DNA from: JBBKWJ01 sp037968895
Lineage (GTDB): Bacteria; Actinomycetota; Acidimicrobiia; Acidimicrobiales; SZUA-35
Length of the DNA: 41,059 bases
Assembly: GCA_037968895.1 (NCBI GenBank)
Contig: JBBKWJ010000151.1
Span: forward strand, 1 to 41,059
Direction: 5' to 3'
Every line of letters starts with the position of its first letter. Position 1 is the first letter of the stretch. Shown here piece after piece: positions 16,705-24,350 of this stretch. Made by a program: the position numbers and the translations under genes. The notes under the pieces are model-generated. The model had not been told where the DNA came from, ran no database searches, and saw only the letters and a list, made by a program, of their open reading frames with translations.

Positions 16705-16758
16705 GTGGCCGGGAGGGGACAGAGGTGGGTTTACGGTAGGACTGCCGTATATTCAGGT

Positions 16759-16854
16759 GCTGCTCTTTTGTCATGCGTGCATGATGGAGCAGCCGGTGGA
16801 TTGGTCCATCGTCAACCCTGCCCTCGACCGTCGAGGGCCCCAGGTCATGCTGGG
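16759..16854 (+). promoter_or_regulatory. Structured leader of rpsF (possible S6:S18 autoregulatory RNA)
   Basis: Three successive hairpins precede rpsF. The first has a 7-bp lower stem (16759-16765 with 16787-16793), an internal loop and a 5-bp upper stem (TCATG with CATGA, loop CGTG), with CCG at its 3' base. The second is an 8-bp stem (16820-16827 with 16831-16838) with loop CCG. The third is CCCAG with CTGGG (16839-16854). The ribosome binding site GGGAGGTGAGG follows. Many bacteria control rpsF-rpsR through an S6:S18-binding leader with an exposed CCG; whether this RNA fits that model is not established here. Confidence 0.4.
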
Positions 16855-16875
16855 TCCAGAGGGAGGTGAGGCTCA

Positions 16876-17199
16876 ATGCGAGCTTACGAACTCATGATTA
16901 TTTTTACTGCCGGCTTGGAAGAGTCCGCAGTTCAGAGCCAAATCAATAAGCTGACGGCTGACGCCGAAGCAGTTGGTGGCTCTCTTGAGAAGGTCGATAA
17001 GTGGGGCGTACGCCGCTTCGCTTATGAGATTGATCACAAGTGGGAAGGCTTCTACGTAGTTCTCGAATTTCTGGCCCCTGAGGCACTGAACGAGATCGAC
17101 AGAACCCTCCGACTCGCAGACGACGTCGTCCGCCACAAGTTCGTTCGGTTGCCAGTGAACGAAGCGCATCGTCGTGGCCTCGCTGGCGCCACCGCCTAA
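16876..17199 (+). CDS. rpsF: 30S ribosomal protein S6
   Basis: A 107-aa S6 protein with the typical start MRAYELMIIF and the WGVRRFAYEI and GFYVVLEF segments; normal length. S6 binds the central domain of 16S rRNA together with S18. A strong GGGAGG ribosome binding site precedes ATG 16876. It heads the rpsF-ssb-rpsR-rplI operon, the standard bacterial order, as in Rv0053-Rv0056. Confidence 0.97.
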   Translation: MRAYELMIIFTAGLEESAVQSQINKLTADAEAVGGSLEKVDKWGVRRFAYEIDHKWEGFYVVLEFLAPEALNEIDRTLRLADDVVRHKFVRLPVNEAHRRGLAGATA

Positions 17200-17213
17200 C
17201 GAAAGGCGCCCCC

Positions 17214-17741
17214 ATGGCAATGGATAACACAGTAACGGTGACGGGCAATGCGACCCGTGAGCCAGAACTTCGATTCACCCCGTCAGGCCAGGCAGTTGCC
17301 AATTTCGGCCTTGCAGTGAATCGACGTTGGCAGAACCGCCAAACCCAGGAATGGGAAGAGGCAACATCATTCTTCGACATTGTGTGTTGGGCTCAACTCG
17401 GTGAAAACGCGGCAGAAACTGTCGGACGAGGCACTCGTGTCACGGTCACCGGTCGACTCGACCAGCGCAGCTGGGAAACCCCAGAGGGCGACAAGCGCTC
17501 GAAGATTGAGATCGTCGCAGACGACGTGGCCGTGAGCCTTCGTTGGGCGACAGCTGAAGTCCGCAAGAACGAGCGCAAAGATGGCGGCTCCGGTGGCGGC
17601 AACTTCAGCGGCAATCAAGATAGTGGCAAACAAAGTGGTGGAAGCCAAGGCGGCGGAAACCAAGGTGGAAACCGTGGGCAATCATTTGGAGGCGGCCAGC
17701 AGCAGCCTCAGCCCTACAACCCAGATGAGGAACCCTTCTAA
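17214..17741 (+). CDS. ssb: Single-stranded DNA-binding protein
   Basis: A 175-aa SSB. The OB fold covers about residues 1-115 (TVTGNATREPELRFTPSG, then DIVCWAQLGENAAE, then VTVTGRL). A Gly/Gln/Asn/Ser-rich flexible linker follows, ending in the acidic tip DEEPF, which recruits partner proteins. GAAAGG lies seven bases before ATG 17214. The stop overlaps the next start in TAATG, so ssb and rpsR are translationally coupled. Confidence 0.97.
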   Translation: MAMDNTVTVTGNATREPELRFTPSGQAVANFGLAVNRRWQNRQTQEWEEATSFFDIVCWAQLGENAAETVGRGTRVTVTGRLDQRSWETPEGDKRSKIEIVADDVAVSLRWATAEVRKNERKDGGSGGGNFSGNQDSGKQSGGSQGGGNQGGNRGQSFGGGQQQPQPYNPDEEPF

Positions 17742-18181
17742 TGGCAAAGACCACAAGTCGTAAGCGAGTTAAACCAAAGGACGGCGGTCGCAAGGGCAAG
17801 AAGAAGGTCAGCCTTCTTAGCCCCGAGCAGACCGAGTACCTCGACTACAAAGACGTCGACCTCCTTCGCCGCTACATGTCCGATCGGGCCAAGATCAAGG
17901 CTCGTCGAGTCAACGGCAACACACCACAGCAGCAGCGTCTTGTTGCCAATGCGGTCAAGAACGCCCGCGAGATGGCGCTTCTTCCCTACAGCAGCCGGGT
18001 AACCACCCAGCGTCGTGGTGGCAGCGGTGGCGGTCGTCGTGATGGCGGCGGCGGTCGTGATGGCGGCGGTAGCCGTGGTCCTCGCGAGGATCGACCACCA
18101 CGTAGTCAAGACGACGCGCCTTCAGAGGCAGTTGAAGCCCCCGAGACAACTCCTGTTGTTGAAGACGGAGGCGAAGCCTGA
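17741..18181 (+). CDS. rpsR: 30S ribosomal protein S18 with long C-terminal extension
   Basis: A 146-aa protein. The core (about residues 22-90) has the S18 features YLDYKDVDLLRRYMSDRAKI and RRVNGNTPQQQRLVANAVKNAREMALLPY. Usual bacterial S18 is only about 75-90 aa. Here it is followed by a Gly/Arg-rich stretch (about 92-118) and then an acidic Pro/Glu/Val-rich tail to residue 146. The core is intact, so it should assemble normally with S6; the tail is an added, probably disordered segment. Start and stop overlap neighbours (TAATG, TGATG). Confidence 0.95.
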   Translation: MAKTTSRKRVKPKDGGRKGKKKVSLLSPEQTEYLDYKDVDLLRRYMSDRAKIKARRVNGNTPQQQRLVANAVKNAREMALLPYSSRVTTQRRGGSGGGRRDGGGGRDGGGSRGPREDRPPRSQDDAPSEAVEAPETTPVVEDGGEA

Positions 18182-18630
18182 TGCGTATCGTCCTACTCCA
18201 GCAGGTTTCCGGTCTCGGAAACCGAGGCGACATCATTGAAGTCGCCGACGGGTACGCCCGTAACTTCCTTATCCCGACGTCGAAGGCTCAACGAGCCACC
18301 GACGGTGTTGAGGTGCAGGCCGGCGTCATGCGCAAGGCATGGCAGCTTCGAAACGCGAAGGACCGCGAGGCGGCTGAAGAAGTCGCCAAGGCACTCGTTG
18401 CCAAGGTCATCACGATTTCCGCACGGGCATCGGGTGAGGGCAAGCTTTTCGGGTCGGTTTCGATTAACGATGTCGTCGATGCGGTCACCGCACAGACCGG
18501 CGTCGAGCTCGACCGCAAGATGCTTGATCTTGCTGACGGCATCAAGGAAGTTGGCAGTCACACGGTAATGGCTCGGCCTCACGCTGACGTCGAGTTCCCC
18601 GTAACCGTCGAGGTTGTGGCGTCCGCCTAA
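18181..18630 (+). CDS. rplI: 50S ribosomal protein L9
   Basis: A 149-aa L9 with the conserved N-terminal signature (MRIVLLQQVSGLGNRGDIIEVADGYARNFLIP), a central connecting helix and the C-terminal rRNA-binding domain; normal length. It is the last gene of the rpsF operon, coupled to rpsR by TGATG, and is followed by a strong hairpin terminator. Confidence 0.97.
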   Translation: MRIVLLQQVSGLGNRGDIIEVADGYARNFLIPTSKAQRATDGVEVQAGVMRKAWQLRNAKDREAAEEVAKALVAKVITISARASGEGKLFGSVSINDVVDAVTAQTGVELDRKMLDLADGIKEVGSHTVMARPHADVEFPVTVEVVASA

Positions 18631-18657
18631 ACGGGGCCATATTTCCAGCTCACAGTA

Positions 18658-18694
18658 ATGTTGATAGCCGGGTTCTTTATCCGGCTATCAACAT
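18658..18694 (+). terminator. Terminator of the rpsF-rplI operon
   Basis: A perfect 14-bp inverted repeat (18658-18671 with 18681-18694) around a 9-base loop, 28 bases after the rplI stop. It separates the ribosomal operon from the DnaA-box-rich leader of dnaB. There is no long T-run after the stem. Confidence 0.82.
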
Positions 18695-18729
18695 CTACAA
18701 GCTTCGACAAGCAGCCGATAGCGTGTAGG

Positions 18730-18855
18730 TGCTCCACAGCTTTAGGGTCTTTTCCACTGGGTTATGCACAACTCAAGGGTTAGATTTGGCGATATCCACA
18801 ACTAATACACCGATATCGCGGCGAAATCCACAGGAAGCAACTCTAGGAATCCACA
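18730..18855 (+). promoter_or_regulatory. Row of DnaA-box-like motifs upstream of dnaB
   Basis: Five same-strand motifs related to TTATCCACA: TGCTCCACA (ends 18738), TTATGCACA (18770), ATATCCACA (18800), AAATCCACA (18832) and GAATCCACA (18855). Mismatches to consensus are 2, 1, 1, 2 and 2. End-to-end spacings are 32, 30, 32 and 23 bases, so four are about three helical turns apart. They lie between the rplI terminator and dnaB. DnaA control of dnaB transcription or a DnaA-binding locus is a reasonable inference; no AT-rich unwinding element is obvious. Confidence 0.55.
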
Positions 18856-18879
18856 TGCGATGTGGGGGAGGATGGGGAG

Positions 18880-20256
18880 ATGTCTGATCGCCCACCGGCG
18901 CCCCTCACGCGCGTGCCGCCGAGTAACTTGGCGGCCGAAGAAGCCGTACTGGGCGCGATGCTCCTCAGTCGAGAAGCAATAGCAGACGTCGTCGAGATCC
19001 TTAACGTCGACAACTTCTACAAGCCAGCACACGGCCACGTGTTTGAAGCGATTCTGAGCTTGTACGGCGCCGGCGAACCCGTCGACGCGGTGACAGTAGC
19101 CGAAGAGCTCACCCGGGCCGACATGCTTGAGATCTCCGGTGGCCCCGGGATCCTCCTCGACCTGCAGGGCAACACGCCGGCAATCTCGAATGCAGCTCAC
19201 TACGCCCGAATCGTCGAGGAGCACGCGCTCCTGCGTCGCATGATCGCGGTCTCGAATGAGATCGCCGAAATGGCGTATGGGATTCCCGAAGATGTCGTTC
19301 GGGCCGTCGACGATGCCGAGTCGCGAATGTTCGAGGTCGCCCAGCGACGAGTAACCAACTCAACCGCCGAGATCAAAGACCTTCTCTCCGCAAACCTCGA
19401 TCGGCTCGAAACGCTGTACGAGCGAGGCGACGCCGTAACCGGCATTCAGACGGGCTACAACGACCTCGATGAGCTCCTCGCAGGCCTGCAGCCGAACGCG
19501 CTGTATGTCGTTGGCGCCAGACCCGCGATGGGGAAAACTGCGTTTGCGCTCGGCATGGCGGCCAATGCCGCAATGCGAGACAACCGGCCGGTTCTCGTGT
19601 TCTCGTTGGAGATGGGACAGCTTGAGCTCTCTCAGCGGATCCTCTGTTCGGAGGCCCTCGTCGATGCCAGTCGGGTGAAGACCGGCAAGTTGCAAGAGGC
19701 CGACTGGAATCGGATAAGCCATGCGGTTGGACGACTCGCCGAAGCACCGATCTTCATCGATGACAATCCGAACACGTCAGTTATGGAGATCCGGGCCAAA
19801 GCACGGCGTTTAAAGAGCCGAAAGGGCGACCTCGGTCTTATCGTCGTCGACTACATCCAGCTCATGACTGGCCGGGCGAATGCCGAAAGCCGCCAGGTCG
19901 AAGTTGCGGAAATCAGCCGAAATCTGAAGATCCTCGCTCGTGAGCTTGAGACGCCGGTGGTTGCGCTGGCTCAGCTCAACCGTAGCCTTGAGCAGCGGGC
20001 TGATAAGAGGCCGATGCTCAGCGACCTCCGCGAGTCCGGATCACTTGAGCAGGACGCCGACGTCGTGATGTTCTTGTATCGAGATGAGGTCTACGACCCG
20101 AACTCGCCAGACAAAGGCATGGCCGAGATCATCGTTGCCAAGCACCGAAACGGCCCAACGGGAAGTGTGCGCATGGCGTTCCGCGGCCAGTTCACACGGT
20201 TCGACAATATGGCGAGAGCGCCGCAAGCCGGCGCTGGGCCGGCAGGCGAGTTCTAG
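18880..20256 (+). CDS. dnaB: Replicative DNA helicase DnaB
   Basis: About 458 aa, the hexameric helicase of the replication fork. The N-terminal collar domain (AAEEAVLGAMLL...) is followed by a linker and the RecA-like motor with Walker A GARPAMGKT (about 212-220), FSLEMGQ, Walker B LIVVDYIQLM, and SDLRESGSLEQDADVV. There is no intein, although actinobacterial dnaB genes sometimes carry one at the Walker A site. ATG 18880 is preferred because GGGGGAGG lies about eight bases upstream; GTG at 18862 would add six residues. Confidence 0.96.
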   Translation: MSDRPPAPLTRVPPSNLAAEEAVLGAMLLSREAIADVVEILNVDNFYKPAHGHVFEAILSLYGAGEPVDAVTVAEELTRADMLEISGGPGILLDLQGNTPAISNAAHYARIVEEHALLRRMIAVSNEIAEMAYGIPEDVVRAVDDAESRMFEVAQRRVTNSTAEIKDLLSANLDRLETLYERGDAVTGIQTGYNDLDELLAGLQPNALYVVGARPAMGKTAFALGMAANAAMRDNRPVLVFSLEMGQLELSQRILCSEALVDASRVKTGKLQEADWNRISHAVGRLAEAPIFIDDNPNTSVMEIRAKARRLKSRKGDLGLIVVDYIQLMTGRANAESRQVEVAEISRNLKILARELETPVVALAQLNRSLEQRADKRPMLSDLRESGSLEQDADVVMFLYRDEVYDPNSPDKGMAEIIVAKHRNGPTGSVRMAFRGQFTRFDNMARAPQAGAGPAGEF

Positions 20257-20257
20257 A

Positions 20258-20536
20258 TCAGTCGGCCTGAACGAACACCGCTGGTGGTGGCGCATCGACC
20301 GACGTAGGGTCGACCTGGCCGGTCCCTGCCTGTTGCACCACGGCAACAAGGGCGAGCATTGCGGCGGCGCCGAGAAGCACCTGGAAGACCAAATTGGTCG
20401 AGGAGGTCTGGTTTGGCTGAATTGGGGTTGTGGGCTCGACCGTTTGCTGACGACCTACCGGTGTGGTGGGCGTTGCAAGTGATTGTGCGGAGCTCTTCCG
20501 AGTCGTAGTTGTTCGGGATTGCGTTGTCACAGTCAT
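20258..20536 (-). CDS. Small Thr-rich single-pass membrane protein, unknown function
   Basis: A 92-aa protein. About 40 Thr/Ser/Pro/Gln-rich residues precede one membrane helix (NLVFQVLLGAAAMLALVAVV), followed by a short Pro-rich tail. The ATG at 20536 is chosen because AGGAG and AAAGGA lie upstream; the longer open frame to 20653 has an unlikely N-terminus. It is convergent with dnaB, with one base between the stop codons. I do not recognise the family. Confidence 0.6.
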   Translation of the reverse strand: MTVTTQSRTTTTRKSSAQSLATPTTPVGRQQTVEPTTPIQPNQTSSTNLVFQVLLGAAAMLALVAVVQQAGTGQVDPTSVDAPPPAVFVQAD

Positions 20537-20615
20537 GCGTGGTCCTTTGTTCTCCTGTCGTATCGGCGCCTCCCGAACCAAGCTTGAGTTCGTGGGTAGC
20601 ACAACCCAATCTTCG

Positions 20616-20819
20616 CTACGACAACAAGGACGCCAGTGCCCACGCTGATGCAATCAAACCGATCACGATCTGAACGATGCTGCGCCCGAGTGGTGCCTGT
20701 TCAAGATTGCCCTCTTCAGTCTTGGAGGGAGGGCGCACGAGGGCGGCAAAGGTGCCAAAGGCCAGCGCCCCGCCGATCGCAAGGGTGAGCCACGCGAGAA
20801 GGTCTTCGCCAAGGAACAT
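20616..20819 (-). CDS. Small two-helix membrane protein, unknown function
   Basis: A 67-aa protein with two hydrophobic helices (about residues 8-27 and 46-65) joined by a polar loop (RPPSKTEEGNLEQAP). It lies upstream of the Thr-rich membrane protein on the same strand, 79 bases away, and both may be on one transcript. The clean two-helix pattern supports a real gene; the ribosome binding site is weak. No family recognised. Confidence 0.6.
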   Translation of the reverse strand: MFLGEDLLAWLTLAIGGALAFGTFAALVRPPSKTEEGNLEQAPLGRSIVQIVIGLIASAWALASLLS

Positions 20820-21053
20820 TCGACGAGGGTAGTCGGGTCACGAAGAAATCTTGACTTCGACTCAAGTTCCAGTGGCCCACGGACGATGGTGATAGTACGT
20901 CCGGTGGTCATCGCCCAAACACCGGTCAGTTGGGTAAAGAGCGGGGGTCACTTCTCCCTCCACACGCATCGCAATTGGCGCCTTGAGCACCAGTAGCAAC
21001 CGGTGGCCCTCGCTCTGACCCCTTTTCCGCACAGCACGTGCGAGGTGCGCAGA

Positions 21054-21737
21054 CTATGCGTCGTCTGGCTTGAAGTCGGTGTCACTGACCTCGTCGAGAA
21101 CCACAGTGGCTTCCACAAGCACACGTTCTGACCCGGTGATCGTTTCGCGCTTGATCAGCGCGCCAGTATTGGCATCGAAGCACCATGTGGTCGTCTGTCC
21201 CCATGCCGAGTTTGGCAACGGTCGAGTGCCGATTGTCTGCCAGCACCCCGGCTCGCCGCGATACACCTCGTAGTCGGCGCGTTCGGCGTCACCCTGTGGA
21301 ACTAGATTCTGGCGGAACTCAGCGACTCTTTCGACGGTCGTTGGACCCGGTTGATTGGGGCTGCAAGTGGTTTCCTCGGTCAGGGGATCGCGCTCGCAGA
21401 CCTGCTGGATTGTGCCGTCGATAAGAAGGATTGAGGAGCCCTCTTGTTGGAACGACTGCTCGTCACGCTGCACGTGTTTGAAAGTGCTCACTGCGATCTC
21501 GACATTGTCGTCGCTGACGGTCTGGGTGCCGGTTGCAACATACGTCCCAGTCAGGCTGTCGGTGTAGACAGCGAGGAAGAGTTCGGGATCGACAGGGTTG
21601 TTGGCCTCGACAACGGTTGGTTCGGTGTCGTCGGATGCGTCGTCACTGGATTCGTTAGTGAGGAGCGACAGGACTACAAACATGAGCGCTACACCGACAC
21701 CAACGGCGAAGACAACTTCGAGAATTCGACGGGGCAC
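21054..21737 (-). CDS. Membrane-anchored or exported protein of unknown function
   Basis: About 227 aa. An N-terminal hydrophobic helix (VVFAVGVGVALMFVVLSLL) acts as anchor or signal, followed by an acidic Ser/Asp/Thr linker and an extracytoplasmic domain with four cysteines (VCERDPLTEETTC; GCW; TWCF). The layout resembles exported beta-rich actinobacterial proteins, but I do not recognise the family. GTG at 21737 is chosen over TTG at 21746; both are possible. It is divergent from the NUDIX gene with 23 bases between starts. Confidence 0.75.
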   Translation of the reverse strand: MPRRILEVVFAVGVGVALMFVVLSLLTNESSDDASDDTEPTVVEANNPVDPELFLAVYTDSLTGTYVATGTQTVSDDNVEIAVSTFKHVQRDEQSFQQEGSSILLIDGTIQQVCERDPLTEETTCSPNQPGPTTVERVAEFRQNLVPQGDAERADYEVYRGEPGCWQTIGTRPLPNSAWGQTTTWCFDANTGALIKRETITGSERVLVEATVVLDEVSDTDFKPDDA

Positions 21738-21760
21738 GACACACAACCTAGCGTTCGTGC

Positions 21761-22450
21761 ATGTCAGACACTGAGCTCATCCCGGCCGCGACAGTCATCT
21801 TGGCCCGAGATAGCAGCGCCGGCCCCGAGGTGCTGATGTTGAAACGCAACTCGAAGATCGCGTTCGGCGGTATGTGGGTTTTCCCAGGGGGCCGACTCGA
21901 CCCCGAAGACCACGTGTCCGATGATCTCATCGTGGCCTCACGAAATGCCGCTGTCCGAGAGGCGAACGAAGAAGCGGGCCTCGTCCTCGACGCGGCCAAC
22001 CTTGTTGCTTGGTCGTATTGGGTGCCGCCAGCGCTCGCTTCGATCACGACGGCGGGTCCCCGCCGACGGTTTTCGACCTGGTTCTTCTTGGCTGAGGCGC
22101 CTGGTGGCGATATCACTATTGACGACGGAGAGATCCATGAACACCAGTGGTTGACCCCTGCCGCCGCAATGACGAAACGCAACGCGGGCGAGATCGAACT
22201 GGCGCCCCCAACCTGGGTCACTCTGTACCAACTTGGGCAACACAAGACCGTCGCCGACGCCACAACCTATGGCGCCAGCCAACTGAGCGCGCCATACTTC
22301 GAAACACGGCCGCTGGCCACGACGCCACTAAGCCTGGCGTGGGACGGCGATCACGCATACCACGGCGGCGACCCATACGACGAGGGTCCCCGCAACCGAC
22401 TGGTGCTCGACGAGTCCGGTTGGGAGTATGACTTCAGGCCGTTCAACTAG
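21761..22450 (+). CDS. NUDIX hydrolase (NUDT19-like)
   Basis: A 229-aa protein with FPGG (41-44) and the Nudix core REANEEAGL (66-74), the metal- and pyrophosphate-binding part of the box. The distance between the leading glycine and the REUxEE core is longer than the canonical 23-residue box, a feature of the NUDT19/CoA-diphosphatase-like subgroup. It probably hydrolyses a nucleoside diphosphate-X substrate; which one is not evident. The DUF2277 gene starts 10 bases after its stop, with its ribosome binding site overlapping this stop codon. Confidence 0.9.
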   Translation: MSDTELIPAATVILARDSSAGPEVLMLKRNSKIAFGGMWVFPGGRLDPEDHVSDDLIVASRNAAVREANEEAGLVLDAANLVAWSYWVPPALASITTAGPRRRFSTWFFLAEAPGGDITIDDGEIHEHQWLTPAAAMTKRNAGEIELAPPTWVTLYQLGQHKTVADATTYGASQLSAPYFETRPLATTPLSLAWDGDHAYHGGDPYDEGPRNRLVLDESGWEYDFRPFN

Positions 22451-22460
22451 GAGAGTCTTT

Positions 22461-22709
22461 ATGTGCAGAAACATCACGATCCTGAGGGGACTCGAGCCCG
22501 CAGCGACCGACGAAGAGATAGAAGCCGCAGCGCGCCAGTATGTAAGGAAGGTGACGGGTGTTCGAAAACCCTCACTAGCGGTTGAGGCTTCGTTCGAAGC
22601 GACCGTGCTCGAGATCGCCACTGCCACTGCCGGATTGCTGGCAAGTCTGCCTCCGCGAAAGGTGCCGCCGAAGTCGGTTCCCCCGATGCGTGTCCACGGT
22701 CGTGCGTAG
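22461..22709 (+). CDS. DUF2277 protein
   Basis: An 82-aa protein beginning MCRNI and continuing LRGLEPAATDEEIEAAARQYVRKVTGVRKPS, the hallmark of DUF2277. The function of the family is unknown. ATG 22461 is preceded by AGGAGAG and fits the family start exactly, so the frame start at 22428 is rejected. It is probably co-transcribed with the NUDIX gene. Confidence 0.9.
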   Translation: MCRNITILRGLEPAATDEEIEAAARQYVRKVTGVRKPSLAVEASFEATVLEIATATAGLLASLPPRKVPPKSVPPMRVHGRA

Positions 22710-22809
22710 GTCTATTCAATCACCGCTGGTGGAGCCGCAACTTACTCATCGGTAGACTATGCGGTTGCGTCCGAGCCATCTTGGCCTTGCGGGCGGTTTG
22801 GAGCTCCCC

Positions 22810-24267
22810 ATGTCAAAGACGTTTGCTGATCTCGGCGTCCCCGCAGAACTGGTCGCCGTCCTCGACAAGCAGGGGATCACCACCCCGTTTGAAGTTCAAG
22901 CGGCCTCGATTCCTGATGCACTCAAGGGACGTGACGTCCTCGGCCGTGCACCAACCGGTTCCGGAAAGACCCTTGCGTTTGGTATCCCACTAATCGCCAA
23001 GCTTGAGCGCGGAACACCCCGCAACCCGAGGGCACTGATTCTGTCGCCGACTCGCGAACTCGCAGAGCAGATCCGGCGCGAGCTCGAGCCGTTGGCCAAT
23101 GCGAGCAACAAGAGCATTCTGGCCGTGTATGGCGGAGTTGGCTTTGGCAAACAGCTTGACGCTCTCAAGCGGGGCGTCGACATTCTTGTGGCGTGCCCTG
23201 GTCGTCTTATCGACCTGATCGATCGCGGCGAAGTGTCGTTGAAGAAGGTCGACTACGTCGTTGTTGACGAGGCTGACCGAATGTGCGACATGGGCTTCCT
23301 GCCAAGCCTTCGCAAGTTGCTCGACATGACGGCATCCAAGCGCCAGACGGTATTGTTCTCGGCCACGCTCGACAAAGACGTCAAGGTCATCACCGACAAG
23401 TATCAAACGAATCCGGTACTTCATGAGGTTGGCGAGGTCGAACCAGACCTGTCGACAATGACGCACCACTTTGTTGCGATTGAGCACGAAGGCAAGATCG
23501 AACTCACCGCCGATGTCATCGCCAGAGCAGGCCAAACGGTCGTGTTCTGCCGGACACGTCACGGTGTCGATCGTGTCGCTCGACAACTCAAGGCCGCTGG
23601 AATCAAGGCCGGCTGGATCCACGGCGGGCGCTCTCAGTCACAACGAGATCGGGCCCTTGCTGCCTTCACCGAACAGCAGGTACTTGTGCTCGTAGCGACA
23701 GACGTCGCCGCACGCGGTATCCACGTCGACGACGTCGCCTGCGTGATTCACTTCGACCCTCCAGAAGACGGCAAGACCTACGTGCACCGCTCAGGGCGCA
23801 CGGCCCGCGCCGGCGCAGAAGGCCAAGTCGTGTCGCTCGTGAAAAATGAGGAACGGAAGGCCATCAGAAGTATTCAGAAAGAAACCGACCTATCGGTTGT
23901 TGTCGAGACCATGGAAGAGTTTCGCACCCACACCCCAGAGCGAGATCTGCTGCAGTGGCCTCGGCCGAAGCGCCAAGTGAACAACCAAAAAGGCGGCGGC
24001 GGCGGCAAGGGAAAGAACAATCAAAAGGGTGGAGCGAAGCAACGGAATAACGGCTCTCGCCCAAAGAAGTCGACTGGGGCACAAGGTAAAGCGCGTTCAG
24101 ACAACAAGGACGACGCAAGCTGGGAAACCACAAACACGAAGCCGAACCGGCGTGGTGGCTCGGGCCCTGGTGGCAAGCGGGGAAGCGGCTCCAGCAATCC
24201 GGCGGCACGGTCAGGGCGTTCTCGGCCAAAGCACAAAGGAGCCAGCAGCGGTCCGTCGTCCGCCTAG
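22810..24267 (+). CDS. DEAD-box RNA helicase with basic C-terminal tail
   Basis: A 485-aa ATP-dependent RNA helicase. Visible motifs are the Q motif (FADLGVP...PFEVQ), APTGSGKT (Walker A), PTRELAEQ, DEAD in VVDEADRM, SAT in LFSATLD, VATDVAARGI, and HRSGRTARAG (motif VI). After about residue 385 comes a Lys/Arg/Gly/Asn-rich disordered tail of about 100 residues that probably binds RNA. ATG 22810 has GGAG six bases upstream. Role: unwinding rRNA or mRNA structure, perhaps in ribosome assembly or decay; the exact member is not assigned. Confidence 0.95.
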   Translation: MSKTFADLGVPAELVAVLDKQGITTPFEVQAASIPDALKGRDVLGRAPTGSGKTLAFGIPLIAKLERGTPRNPRALILSPTRELAEQIRRELEPLANASNKSILAVYGGVGFGKQLDALKRGVDILVACPGRLIDLIDRGEVSLKKVDYVVVDEADRMCDMGFLPSLRKLLDMTASKRQTVLFSATLDKDVKVITDKYQTNPVLHEVGEVEPDLSTMTHHFVAIEHEGKIELTADVIARAGQTVVFCRTRHGVDRVARQLKAAGIKAGWIHGGRSQSQRDRALAAFTEQQVLVLVATDVAARGIHVDDVACVIHFDPPEDGKTYVHRSGRTARAGAEGQVVSLVKNEERKAIRSIQKETDLSVVVETMEEFRTHTPERDLLQWPRPKRQVNNQKGGGGGKGKNNQKGGAKQRNNGSRPKKSTGAQGKARSDNKDDASWETTNTKPNRRGGSGPGGKRGSGSSNPAARSGRSRPKHKGASSGPSSA

Positions 24268-24350
24268 CGAGACTTCGTATCCCGTCTTGCGGTCGGCTGG
24301 CGCAGCGTGCACCATTCCTCCACGCAAGTGGACAGATTGGTTTTCGAGGT

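Noticed and set aside
18880..20256. Intein in dnaB
   Set aside because: The helicase has normal length and an uninterrupted Walker A motif.
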